From positions 15,792 through 39,578 of the forward strand of contig VHZZ01000549.1 of NCBI GenBank assembly GCA_009801015.1: a stretch of DNA of 23,787 bases, given 5' to 3'. A program made the translations under genes and the position numbers. The notes beneath the pieces are model-generated. The model saw nothing but the letters and a program-made list of their open reading frames with translations, made no database searches and had not been told where the DNA came from. Position 1 is the stretch's first letter; each line of letters begins with the position of its first letter. Below, one piece after another: positions 1-10,800 of this stretch. This stretch comes from Silene noctiflora. Its lineage: Eukaryota; Streptophyta; Magnoliopsida; Caryophyllales; Caryophyllaceae.

Positions 1-171
1 CAACAACCAATATCACCCCGGTTTGAGGAATCACCCTAACTTCTCATATGGTTCTCAAAATGTGTTCGTTCTTATTGATGAAGCGGTTTCGATTTTTGAA
101 AACAAAATATTGGTGTAATGGTTTTCAAGAGTTGTTGGGAGGTTTGAGGGATTTTTTAAAATTTTAAATTT

Positions 172-1456
172 AAAAAGCTAAAACGGTTTTGAAGTGGTTT
201 TGAAGCGGATTTTTTTAAATTTTGAATTTCAAAAGTGAAGGATTTAAATTCCAAGTACCTAAGAGGGGGAGGGGTGAATTAGGTACTATTTTAAAAATTT
301 CAACTTAATCTCTATTGTTTTAAAGAAAGTTGATGGTCAATGTAAAAAAACGATTGGATACATCAAATATATTGAGTAAAGATATGAGTATCAAGATGGT
401 TTGAATATAACGTTGAATTCTGGAAGCAACGGTAGTTCTGACTGTTACTTGAATGTCTTAGCAAGTGATGTACAGCTACAGACCGACAACCTACTCCGGT
501 TGCGACACTAGTTCAAAGATTACCTCGTTTAAGAACTTGACAATCTAACTTAGAACATTTTACAAGATCAAGCTTCCTCAAACTGATTCTAGAAAAGAAT
601 TGAGGAGGACAACTTATTGATCAAACAATTCTAGGTTAGAGAATGTAATGCAAAGCAACAGTAGAGAGGACCGTGACTCTTGAAGACTTTGAATATTTTT
701 GCAAATCAAAGAAAGGCTTTAAGTTCTTAAAAACAAGTTTGCAAAATACTTTAAAATTCTCAGAAAAGTCTTAAAAATTAATGAGGAAGAGTGTTCCTTT
801 TATAGATGAGAAGAATTAGGGTTTTGAGGATCAAGACATTTGCTAGAAAACAAATGTTTTTGACCATTCCAAGTTTGCACAAAAAGGAACATTCTTCCAA
901 AGGTAGAAGGAAAGAGGTTTTGAAATCATCCTTAAAAGTACCTCAAATCAGTCACAAGGCTCAAGATGAAAGTCAGAAACAAGTTTTACTTTCCAAGAGT
1001 CATAAAAAGGTTTTGCCATTTTGAGTAAAAGCCTTTTAAAAGATGCCAAAGAGATATTCTTTTCCTTCAAGTAACCTTTCTTTATCTTCAAAATAATCAG
1101 AAGTGTAACTACTCAAAGTAGAAATTAAAATTTGAGAGTTTAAATATTTTGAAAACAAGACTTCAAATTTTTTCAAGAGACACGGTTTTGAGTAACAGTT
1201 TTGTAGACCGTTGCTTTGATTTTGAGCAACAGTCTTGCAGACCGTTACTGACTGTTACTTAAAATCACATCATCTTACTTTTACATTAGTGACACTTATT
1301 ACAACAACTTGTGGGCGGCTTTGATCAACTATTCTTGAACATTAAACATTTGCATTAAGGAGTCCTGAAATGAACACTTAGCAAACACAATTAGGGTAGG
1401 CATGTCATCATCAACCAAATGGGTCATAACAAAAAGCTAACACGGTTTTGAAGCGG
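172..1456. repeat. About 1.2 kb non-coding segment between 26-bp direct repeats
   Basis: A 26-bp sequence starting AAAAAGCTAAAACGG (172-197) recurs at 1431-1456 with two mismatches. The segment between them has no convincing gene. Near its left side it carries a 9-bp inverted repeat, AGTACCTAA (254-262) and TTAGGTACT (279-287), around a G-rich spacer (GAGGGGGAGGGGTGAA). At its right side is TGTCATCATCAACC. This pair of motifs resembles a non-coding dispersed plant repeat I have seen elsewhere but cannot name. The frame at 806-1024 lies inside it and shows no known protein. Confidence 0.45.
1160..1260. repeat. Short direct repeat, AGTAACAGT...AGACCGTTGC type
   Basis: GAGTAACAGTTTTGTAGACC and GAGCAACAGTCTTGCAGACC follow one another about 36 bp apart (near 1190 and 1224), then a further GACTGTTACTT. 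GTTACTT/GTAACAG motifs also occur near 430-455. This is internal repetition of the 1.2 kb segment. Confidence 0.5.
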
Positions 1457-1745
1457 TTTTAATAAAATACGAAAACTAAAATCGAAATAATAAAAATACA
1501 AATGATTTTAGCAAGGGCAAAAAGGTAATTAATAGGGGCGAGATGAGTAAAATTAGGTGCAATCTTTAGCAAACCCGTTTCATTTCCTTATTTTCGGTTT
1601 AAATTAAAATCGTGTTTTCCGTTGCTTTTGGATAAAGACGAGAGGGCTAAGAAAATGACGAGGGTTTTTTTCATCAAATTTTTTTACTATATAATATCCA
1701 GAGTATTTATCAACTCATTTTATGTGCACAAATTCTCACTAAAGA

Positions 1746-1903
1746 CGGGCACTATCCGTCACAAGTTGAAGACGGATAGTGTCCCTCGGCTCTCACAATA
1801 TGCAACTGGCACCAACCATGGGGTGTTCCACTTTCCCCCCACTTGTCCTCCCATTTGCCTTATTGTGAGAGGGACACTATCCGTTTTCAGCTCGTCACAA
1901 GCA
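1746..1903. mobile_element. Hairpin MITE with GACGGATAGTGTCCCTC arms
   Basis: Left arm 1758-1808 and right arm 1853-1903 are inverted copies sharing ACGGATAGTGTCCCTC and CTCACAATA, with about 45 bp between them. A second, smaller inversion, GGGCACTATCCGTC against GACGGATAGTGTCC, lies within the left arm. No transposase. The open frame at 1622-1966 is a by-product of the arms and is not a gene. The outer ends and target duplication are unclear. Confidence 0.7.
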
Positions 1904-2054
1904 AGATGCTTTGTTTTATGCGAAAGAGTTTTGATTTATCAGCCTATTTCATGTGAAAAAGTTTGATTGAATGTCAAATGTCATGGAATTGTAATTTGCC
2001 CAGTTTAAAATAAAGAAGCAGATTTAAATGTAATTTGATTTACAATACGGAATA

Positions 2055-2175
2055 TGTGAGATGGATTTTTTCTTTAAAAGAAAGTTAGAATAGGATTCGA
2101 ACCCCAGAACTTGGGTAATAAAAGGTGGAACTCTAACCACAATGACAACTTCGTCAATCGTATGAGATGGAATTT
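2055..2175 (-). mobile_element. tRNA-derived SINE with target-site duplication
   Basis: Read on the minus strand, the body (about 2160-2070) has an A-box-like TGTGGTTAGAGTTCC, then a B box GGTTCGAATCC about 45 bp on, and an A-rich tail (AAAGAAAAAA). Near-identical flanks TGTGAGATGGATTTT (2055-2069) and TATGAGATGGAATTT (2161-2175) look like the duplicated target site. At about 91 bp it is a short plant SINE. Confidence 0.72.
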
Positions 2176-2370
2176 CAATTGATTATATAGAATGATTTGC
2201 ATGTATGAATTAAATAGGTTAATGTGAAATTAGATAAGTTTAAAAAGTGGAAGTAAAAATATTTTCACCTACATAAATTGAGTAAGCAATAGCTTTGTAT
2301 TTACGAGGCCATAAAACTTGTAAAATTGCCTGGTTCTCCTCCCAACAATTACGATCGATTTTTTACATAT

Positions 2371-2464
2371 TACTTCCTCTACTCCATTTGATTATATACG
2401 TTCTCTAAAATATCCAGGTACGATTTTGAAAACGTACACAATCAAATGAAACCGAGGAAGCTTA
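2371..2464. mobile_element. Stowaway-like MITE
   Basis: Terminal inverted repeats of about 30 bp: CTTCCTCTACTCCATTTGAT at the left and, inverted, CTTCCTCGGTTTCATTTGAT at the right, both running on to TACGTT. TA lies at the left edge. About 90 bp, non-coding. Confidence 0.7.
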
Positions 2465-2589
2465 ACAGAATAGTGCATAATGTACTTCACATTTCTGATC
2501 TGAAACACTTGCAAACTTTTTGATTAAGACTAATAATCACCTCAGCTACCCTTAAAAATGGGCCAAATGTTGGATCAATGAATGGCATA

Positions 2590-2837
2590 AGATACATTTA
2601 CAATTTACACAGCATAAACACTAGAATTACAAGACATTAGTGTCTGCCTAAAATGATTTACAGGTACTTTAATGGACGGAAATGCATCAACTCAAAACTT
2701 GAAGCTGTGGTTACATGGTGTTAGTTCTTTTACACAAATTCACAGTGCTCAGTGACAACTGAACACGCACAATGCAGCAAGCCAGCACGCCGAAGTAAGA
2801 AATTTTCGCTCCGTCTTTCAGAAAAAGGAACTCAAAG
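2590..2837 (-). other. Probable KTN80 3' UTR
   Basis: Non-coding sequence directly after the KTN80 stop codon. No canonical AATAAA is clear on the minus strand. TGTAAA/AATGTA-type motifs lie around 2595-2620, where plant poly(A) sites are often loosely defined. The plus-strand open frame at 2752-3024 is antisense to exons 18-19 and is not a gene. Confidence 0.35.
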
Positions 2838-4880
2838 TCACAAATTATGGTCCTGTAGAACAAGACTTAATTCTAGAGCAGATTTAGCAAGTGATCCACT
2901 CCTCCTGCATTGCAGTATACGGTTGGATGAGCATTCCGACCCAAACTCAAGTTTTTTAAATTTCTTTAAGAAACGATCCTTTCAAAATTACAGTTATGAT
3001 CTACTTCAATTACCTTGCAACTGATGGAAATAATCCCTGGATTTGATGCAACTGGGTAGCGCATTTCTTACAGCACTCAATCCTGTTTAATTATAGCAGT
3101 TGTCAATTTTTTTTTAAAATGATAACATAAAAGCTGTTGTTTTGACAAATTAATACTTGACAAAATTGTATCTCTACTTATATTTAGATAAACAAATTTG
3201 TCAAAATTGACATCTAACAGCCAACAATGTCCTAGGGAAAATAAATTTGACGGTCATGGGGATAGCATAATATTTGAAAAGTCTAGCATCCCTGAAAATC
3301 GGAAAATGAGGATCAATTCTTAATGATAGGAAAAACACAGCCTAGCGAGAGATGGAGCAAATACCGTTCTTCTTTATGAAGATCCATGCCCACGGAGGGA
3401 GGTGCAGAGATGGTTGACTGGATTATCGGCCCAAACAGCGCAACAAGTTTGAGTAATGTCTCCAAAGACATTTTTGCATGCCTGACAATATTAAGATATT
3501 GACAAAGTCATCACTCTATAACAACTGATATGTGAAGTGTTTAGCCGTAAATCTCCAATGCATTAAGCACAGAGATAATGACACCTATGAGATGTCACCA
3601 AAGCTAGCTGGTAAAGTCACGAGACGTGAAACTCATGACCTGAGTTTGAATCCCATTAGTAGCAAAATTGTCATTGTGGTTCTCATTGCACCGGAAAAAA
3701 GCAAAGAATTTTGACACCCGCGAGATGAGATAATTACCGTTCTATCTTGCTATCAAAGAGACCGACCAGTATGGGTATCATACAGGAAAACAAATCCATG
3801 GTAACAATTTCCATCTTTTCCATGAGAACACCTACAACATCTGCCTGGACCTGAACCCAAAAGAAAGGAAGCCTGTTAGGAAGTTTGGAATAACACGATT
3901 TGTTACCGCTCCTAGTCAAAGCCATACAAGAAATGACAAACCTTTGTTGGTGTATGATTTGGGGTCAATTAACATTCATCAAATGAAAATGTCATTGTGA
4001 GGTGAGAAAAATAATCAAAAGAGAGAAGAAAACGTAAAAATAAAACAAAGAAAGACAGGCAGAAAAATAAGCTCAGAGAGAAGAAAAGAAAATGCCAATA
4101 TAAATGAGGCGGCTTTTTTTGGATGGGAGTCCAGAAATTTGTACGGGAAAATTAAGTTTTACGAAAAATTAAGAGGGAAAAGCAATACAAAACATTGACA
4201 GAATTGACAAAGAAGATAATTTAAGTGAATAACTGTAATGCATTACCATTAGGCCTACACATTTTATATAATATATGTCACTGCGTGCTGGGTAACAGGG
4301 CAGTGTCATGCCTAATAAGATGAATGTGGCAAAGATGGTGTGTACCATAGTGCATGGGTGACCATAGAAGAAAGGATAGGTTAAAGAAGAATGAATTACT
4401 TATGAAGAAGGTACAAATTCATATATTGAAGAAAAGTTCTGGGAGAAAACATCTATAAATTCAAAAAAGAAAGCAGGGACATAAAACCACTACTCAGCCA
4501 CTTACCGAATGATCAGATAACTTTCTCAGTGCATCAATAGCACGTTTGATGTCATTCCGTTCCCACAAGTGTCGTATCATCTGAAAGTATATACGAATAG
4601 ATCAGGTAACAATGATGCAGTGTGGTTTTTAACACAAGAGCTTATCGGCGACAGTCCACAGGTGTGACAAATCGATCATTATACAAGTATTTGGGTTGGT
4701 CTCATTAGTATGTACAAAAATTTGCTCCAAGAAAGTTAAAAGGAAGATTACCTGCAAATCTGTAAGGCGAGAACGAAGACTACTAAGCAGAACATCATGG
4801 TTCTGCATCAAGCCTTCAATGACACTTGTCTCGTTCACACATGTTAATTCTCTTCCAGAAACTTGAGGTTCTTCCTTCTG
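2838..4880 (-). other. KTN80: KTN80 exons 14-19: C-terminal con80 domain
   Basis: This encodes about residues 654-841. Conserved blocks are LMQNHDVLLSSLRSRLTDLQ (exon 14), RHLWERNDIKRAIDALRKLS (exon 15), VLMEKMEIVTMDLFSCMIP (exon 16), LETLLKLVALFGPIIQSTIS (exon 17) and SLAKSALELSLVLQ (exon 19). This is the con80 region, which in the family binds the p60 catalytic subunit and stabilises the hexamer. It looks intact, so the protein should be able to pair with p60. Exon 14 has a tandem acceptor (AG at 4882-4881 and at 4879-4878), so it may start at 4880 or 4877, adding or omitting one Gln. Confidence 0.9.
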
Positions 4881-7800
4881 CTAGCAAAAGATACAGAATT
4901 TCAATAAAGTTTACTCAAGGCCGATGAGAGCATGAAAAATAAAAAGATCTTGAAAACTTAACCAAATTTCTAGCATAAATTCTACTGGTTATACTATCCA
5001 ATTTCTACAAAATCACTCCAGCGAAATTTCTAGTGCAATTTTCTAATGATGCAACCTCCTGTTCTCAGATAGATAACTTGCCAGAGACTGGACAGAATGA
5101 CAATGGTAAAGCAAAGGTGGATTTTGCCACAAGAGATGAAAGCAATATATCCACAATGTAACTTAGGTTTGATATCGTGTGAACTGTTTACGACCCAAGA
5201 AATAAATTGTCCAAGTAACCGGTTACCAAGAGACAAGTGAAATGAAATCAACTGGTCACTTATCCATCTAGCCGCCTGCATTTTCAAGCACTTTATTACC
5301 CCATTCCATAATCCTTTAGCTATTGAACTCATTCCATACTCTGATATGACAAGGTGTCTCCCTATAAGCTCTCGAAATTATCCGGAATACTAGAAAAGAT
5401 ACTCATTTGCAATATCTAAAGGTAAAAAGCTTTACCATGGTAGACCTCTTAATCCTATCAACCATCACTTCAGGGGCGACACTGATTATCGAATCTTCAC
5501 TGCTATCAAATTGTTTGCTCCTTTCAAATTTCTCAACTAGAGATTGAATCCTCCCATGAGCAACACCTACCGCAAATAAAAACAACTTTTAAGTTCAGCC
5601 ACACATTGTTAAAGAAAATGATCACAAGCAAACTTTCCAAATAAGAGTGTTCACCTCGTTTTACCACATTGACTGTGTGTACTTCGTCACAATCGAGAGG
5701 GGAGATTCCTACAAAGATAAGAACAAGATAAACGGTAACTAAGGGCTACGGACAAGAATGGAACATGCAAGCAAAGTAAAGAACCAAAAAGGAGCACCTT
5801 GTTAAACTTTATTTTTCTTATCCAACGTGTGTATGAGAACATGCAAGTACTAGAAGTTGCACTACTTTGACTCTTCTGCTATGAGGTCTTACTCGTGTCT
5901 GGCACGACTCCAATGCATATGAGTATAACCTATACCTCACATACCAACCCAACACTTATTCTAACCCGCAAATGACATTTGTCAATTTTCCTACCAGCTA
6001 CCTCCATCCATCTCTTTCCCCTTCCCTCTTATCTAAACAAAGGGTTTAGGGATGGTAAGCTTCATTTCTCAAAAATCTCTCTTTCACTTTCATACAAACT
6101 CGTAAATATTCTATTTGAAATCAAAATACTTCCTTTATTAACACAGTTTCCCTGCACCCGCACCCTCATTTTTGGTAGGAGTCCCCCGGTCACAAAAATA
6201 GTCATGCTGAGTCCTACTCCGACCCTTAAATATGTAACTCTATTTGACGCCCACTGCCGAGTCCAAGTAATATAGACTCAAAACCAAATAATTTCGTAAA
6301 AAATCAAACTAGCGGAATGAGAATCGATTTTCACATGCATGCTATATGCACAGTATGGTATAATCATACAAGGCAAGATCTTACCACTTTGCAACTTAGA
6401 GGGCAGTACAGGAGGAACCATCACTTGAGGCTTATCTTCAACTTTCTCCACAGTACGATATTTATCTTCAACCAATTCTTTGGCTTCGTCTTTTACGACA
6501 AGCATATCTTTTCCATCTACATTGAATCTGCCGTTTGGTTTACTAATCATGTCAGCAGCTTTGATTGACCCCTTACCTCCATCACCGAGTCCAGGTAATA
6601 TAGACTCAAAACCTAATTGTAAAATCAAACTAGTGGAATGAGAATCAATTTCCAAATGCATGCTACATACACTGTGTGGTATAATCATATGGGGCAAGAT
6701 CTTACCACTTTGCAACTTAGAGGGCAGTACAGGAAGAACCATCCATTGAGGCCTATCTTCAACTTTCTCCACAGTACGATTTTTGTCTTCAACCAATTCT
6801 TTGACTTCGTTTTTTACGACAAGCATATCTTTTCCATCTACATCGAATCTGCCGTTTGGTTTACTAATCATGTCAGCAGCCTTGATGGTCCCTTTACTTC
6901 CAGGCCTAGTGGGTACGAATGACTCTCTTCTTGCATTGGTGGAACTTCTGCTGCTATAGCTTTCTCTAGGAATTAAGTTTGTAACATAGAAGGATCTACC
7001 ACCAGCTGAATCATTAGATTTTCCACGGGTTGTAGTGGGAGTACTTTGTTTGCTAGAGGACAATTTACTGGGTTCCTTAGTGTCAGATGATGATGGTGTC
7101 AAGGACTTTGATCTATTCAATAAACCTGTTCTCCGTGTACTGATGGGTTTTTCATCTGCAGATTAAAAAAATCAAAACAATTATATGGGAGTGGCAAAGT
7201 ATTTTTTTCTTCTATAACAGAGGAACAAAGACGGACGTACTCTGGTATATTTTGAAAATCATGCATGATTTAGCCAAAATGGTTAAGTATCCAGTGTCCG
7301 TAATTATGTCTAAGAGTCGAAATTCGAAAATCCAATACAAATAAAAAATTTAAGTGTCTTTGGAGACCTCAATAAGGAAAATTGTTTATATCAGAATTGT
7401 TAGTATCAGTCAGCAGATAAGTGAAAAAGTAATCAAACTACAAGGTTCATTTTGAGAAACGGGCAGGCTGACTCAGCACACTTCAATAACTACAAAATCT
7501 AGATGTAACAGCGCTACAGCGGACTGTAATTAGATGCACTAAAGACAAACATGAAACTTTCACAACTTAGGAAGTATGCACATGTACATGGATATTCTTT
7601 ATATCTTTATCATCAATATCTGATACTCGACGCTTAGACATAACTGCGGACATTTGATATGCAAACAACTTACTAATTTGGGCATTACTTTCAATATTTA
7701 GAAAAAGGTACAACTTACAATCCACATAGATATTCTTTATATATTTATCATCAACATCTGAAGAAGAATGCAAGCCAGAAGAGGGGACGGCAGGTGTGAC

Positions 7801-10800
7801 AGGTGTGGCAGGCAGGCTTACTTCATCAGCAGATTGTTTTCCTTCTATGTCAAGCTTCAATTCTGCAGTGCTACAATCTTGAGGTGAGCCAGAATTGCTG
7901 GTCCCATATGGCGCAACACGCTACAAACAATAAATAATTAAAATTATTAGTTTGCATACACACATGTTTTTGTGTGAAGTAGCAAAAGCAGGAAAAGTAA
8001 ATTCATACCGAGGCATCAGCAACCCAAACTCCTATCGAATTACGGTAGTAAGAGCAACCAACAAGTTTCCCATCATTAATGCATAGATCACCCAGTGTCG
8101 ACCATCCCATATTGATTGCATCATGGCATATGACAGGTTCCCACGAATAAACCTGAAGAACGATATAAGGGTGTAAGTGAGGAATCTATGGCGAGTCTTG
8201 TATGAGACAATTTCACATGTGAGACCAACCAAACCAATTCTTTTGTATGTCTCACTTAATTATACGGTTAATGGGTTGGTCTCACATGTAAGACCATCTG
8301 ATATAAGATTTTGTGAGCAATCCTTTACTTAGAAAGTTTTTAATAAAACTTTCTTCAAGCAATATTGAGACCTTCAGGTTATTGTCATATCCAGAGAAGA
8401 GGGTTCTCCCATCAGGATGAAAGGTCACTGCCCGCACTCCTATAGCCTGCAAAACGGATAACGCCATTGCAGCAATGAGAAATCATCAAAGCAATATAAG
8501 CATGAATCATAGAGAGAATAAATATAGGAAAACTGCAAAAGGAGAATACTACTTCCTTCATTGTCACAGATCCTCATCTTTTCATAACCGCGGCATAGAG
8601 AATTGCCAGGGAAGTGTTGTGTAAGGTCATGGTAGTAAATCTCAGTTTTGAGACTTTATCAAATAGTAAATTGTCGTGGCCTAATCTCTGTCGTTGCAAG
8701 AATAAATACGGTTGATAATGACTCAAAAAGCGGCCTCAATAACCTTCAAAACCTTTATAACTCAGTTGTGATGCAGTATCGAGGCCAATATCTTGAACCA
8801 TGTGGGAGATTATTCAATCTAAGAATGATAAGAAAGTGGGACTCATTCCCGGGAGACCTTGAAAATAGCTTCTCTGCTTCCACAGGAATCATTCTAGCAC
8901 TTGGCTTTCTGCAGGCTACAGAATTACAGCCTAAACCCACTCATGCTTGGAAAAATATGCTATTAAAGATAATGTGGGTCAACTAAAAGCAGTAGTACCT
9001 CGGGTTTAGTAGACCCAGTCATCTCAAAAGTTTCCAAATCCCAAAATTTGACAGTTTTATCGGCTGAACCTGGAAAGAAGTTCATATAATCATGAGACAA
9101 ATGGTTGAAAGTTATCAAAATATAAGAAACAGCGCAAATAACCGCACCTTAAATCATACGTAGTAAATTAAGAATGCTGAGGATAATCTTTATGAACGAA
9201 GCTTCTAAGAACTTGCCAAATATTAAAGACCATGGACTCAAACTTAACATAAGTTTCCACCTATCCATCCGTCAAGGTATTGTACATAGTACAATATTTT
9301 CTCTTTACTAATATTTGAGATACACAAATTTTAGTAGAATCACTAGACTGTTTACATTCGCATGCTCTTGCGGACATGAATGTATGGTTCAAAACACCAA
9401 CTAAAAAATAAAGAATTTGTCTTTCAGGTAGTGTATATAATTTTATTACTTGTAATATTTACAATTTACTATGTACTCAAACTACCAAGAGTCCAAGACT
9501 ACAAAACACAAAATGGATTGCAGACTTTCATAGAACAGTCACTGTTTATCATTGATTATTATGTCGAACACCTATTTCAGGTGAATGGTTCTTCTGAATT
9601 GATAGCACTCAGGAAACTAATCGAATTTACTATATAAGCAGAGTACCTGTGGCCATAAGACACTCAACAGGGTGAAAGTCGATGGATCTTATATGACCAT
9701 TGTGCAACTTGAGATCATGCAACAACTTTCCAGCTGTCAAATCCCATATCTACACAATAAACATAAGCACTTTTAGTTATCAACCCGTAAGTCTCTCTAA
9801 GCCAGCTAACTGAGAGTAAAGAGCGAACACCAGGCGGTGATCTTACCTTTACAACATTATCAAATCCACCTGAAACAACCCATCGACCATCGGGTGAGAA
9901 CTTGATAGTATTTATCCCGAGATTGTGGCCCTTATATGTGAAAATGCACCCTCTTTTTCTTATATCCCATATCTTTAGGTTAGTATCCGCTGAACCAGAG
10001 GCAAAAAATTCTCCGAAGGGGTGGAATTCGACAGATGTGCAGTTCGACCTGTGACCAGTAAGAGTCCGCACCACTACACTTCAAAAAAACAGCAGCGCCA
10101 TATCAGGAAATGCAATGTCCCATTTATCAATTAGTCTCCTCAGAGACGGTCTCACATTACTATATTGCGAGACCAACCCAATCAACAAGACAATACTATA
10201 CCCATTAATGGATTGATCCACTAAAAGCTGAAGATTAAGCAATGATTACCCCATTATACGAATCAGTCTCAATATAACTTATCATGAGACTGCCTCATAT
10301 GAGAATTAGTGCTCAATTTTATCCGTTATTTGTGAGCTACCAAAAAGTAAACGATCAACTAATTATTTAAGAGGAGAGACATAAACAAACTGACCTTTTG
10401 CCTCTTCCAGATCCCACAACTTAACAGTACCAGAAGCTGCTCCACCAAGAACCAATGTCTCTGCTGAATCAAAGGCCAAACTCTCGACTGGAGTGTTGTG
10501 ACCACATAAGCTCTGGAAATCATCAGAAATGAGAAAAGAGAAATGCCATAAAACGAAACAAAATTTACAAGTTGAAAGAAATTAGCAAATATCCATTACA
10601 AGGAGTGTTTCCCAGTTCCTATGGAGCCAGAGATTCAATATTGGATTCACTTTATTTTATTGTTAAGTAGCAGTCATATGTTGTAGTTCTCGTCACAATT
10701 TTTTTTGTGAAAGATTTATAAAAAATCTCGCTATGTTCACCCATGGTAACAGACTAACAGAAGAAAATAAGTACAGTAAGCAGTTAAGCACTTCCTCCCC

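Larger units (their letters stand above)
2176..2837. other. Region between SINE and KTN80 stop
   Basis: AT-rich sequence with one Stowaway-like MITE (2371-2464) and the likely KTN80 3' UTR. No gene seen. Confidence 0.6.
5436..7920 (-). other. KTN80: KTN80 exons 9-13: variable linker with a duplicated exon
   Basis: These exons encode about residues 299-653, a Ser/Thr/Pro- and Lys/Glu-rich linker that is poorly conserved in the family and probably disordered. Exon 9 contains PATPVTPAVPSSG and ends in DDKYIKNIYVD. Exon 10 carries RRTGLLNRSKSLTPSSS and then a segment starting KGTIKAADMISKPNGRF, which returns in exon 11 as KGSIKAADMISKPNGRF. Both copies end VLPSKLQSG. Exon 12 joins in frame to give LQSGISPLDCDEVHTVNVVKRG, and exon 13 has VAHGRIQSLVEKFERSKQFD, a likely helix. 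The phases fit at every junction (1-1 across exon 11). Confidence 0.85.

Noticed and set aside
1622-1966. 114-codon plus-strand open frame
   Set aside because: It runs through both arms of a hairpin MITE, shows no protein features and is explained by the repeat.
5030-5332. 100-codon minus-strand frame in KTN80 intron 13
   Set aside because: Exons 13 and 14 join in frame without it, and its composition and residues do not resemble KTN80 linker or con80 sequence.
6317-6922. Two plus-strand frames of 83 and 94 codons that resemble each other
   Set aside because: They are antisense shadows of the duplicated KTN80 exons; their likeness is only the duplication seen from the other strand.
8648-8986. 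112-codon plus-strand frame (and a 61-codon reverse frame) in KTN80 intron 6
   Set aside because: It lies in an intron of a well-supported gene. The translation matches no family I know. The stretch is somewhat GC-richer than its neighbours and might be an old repeat fragment, but nothing supports a gene.
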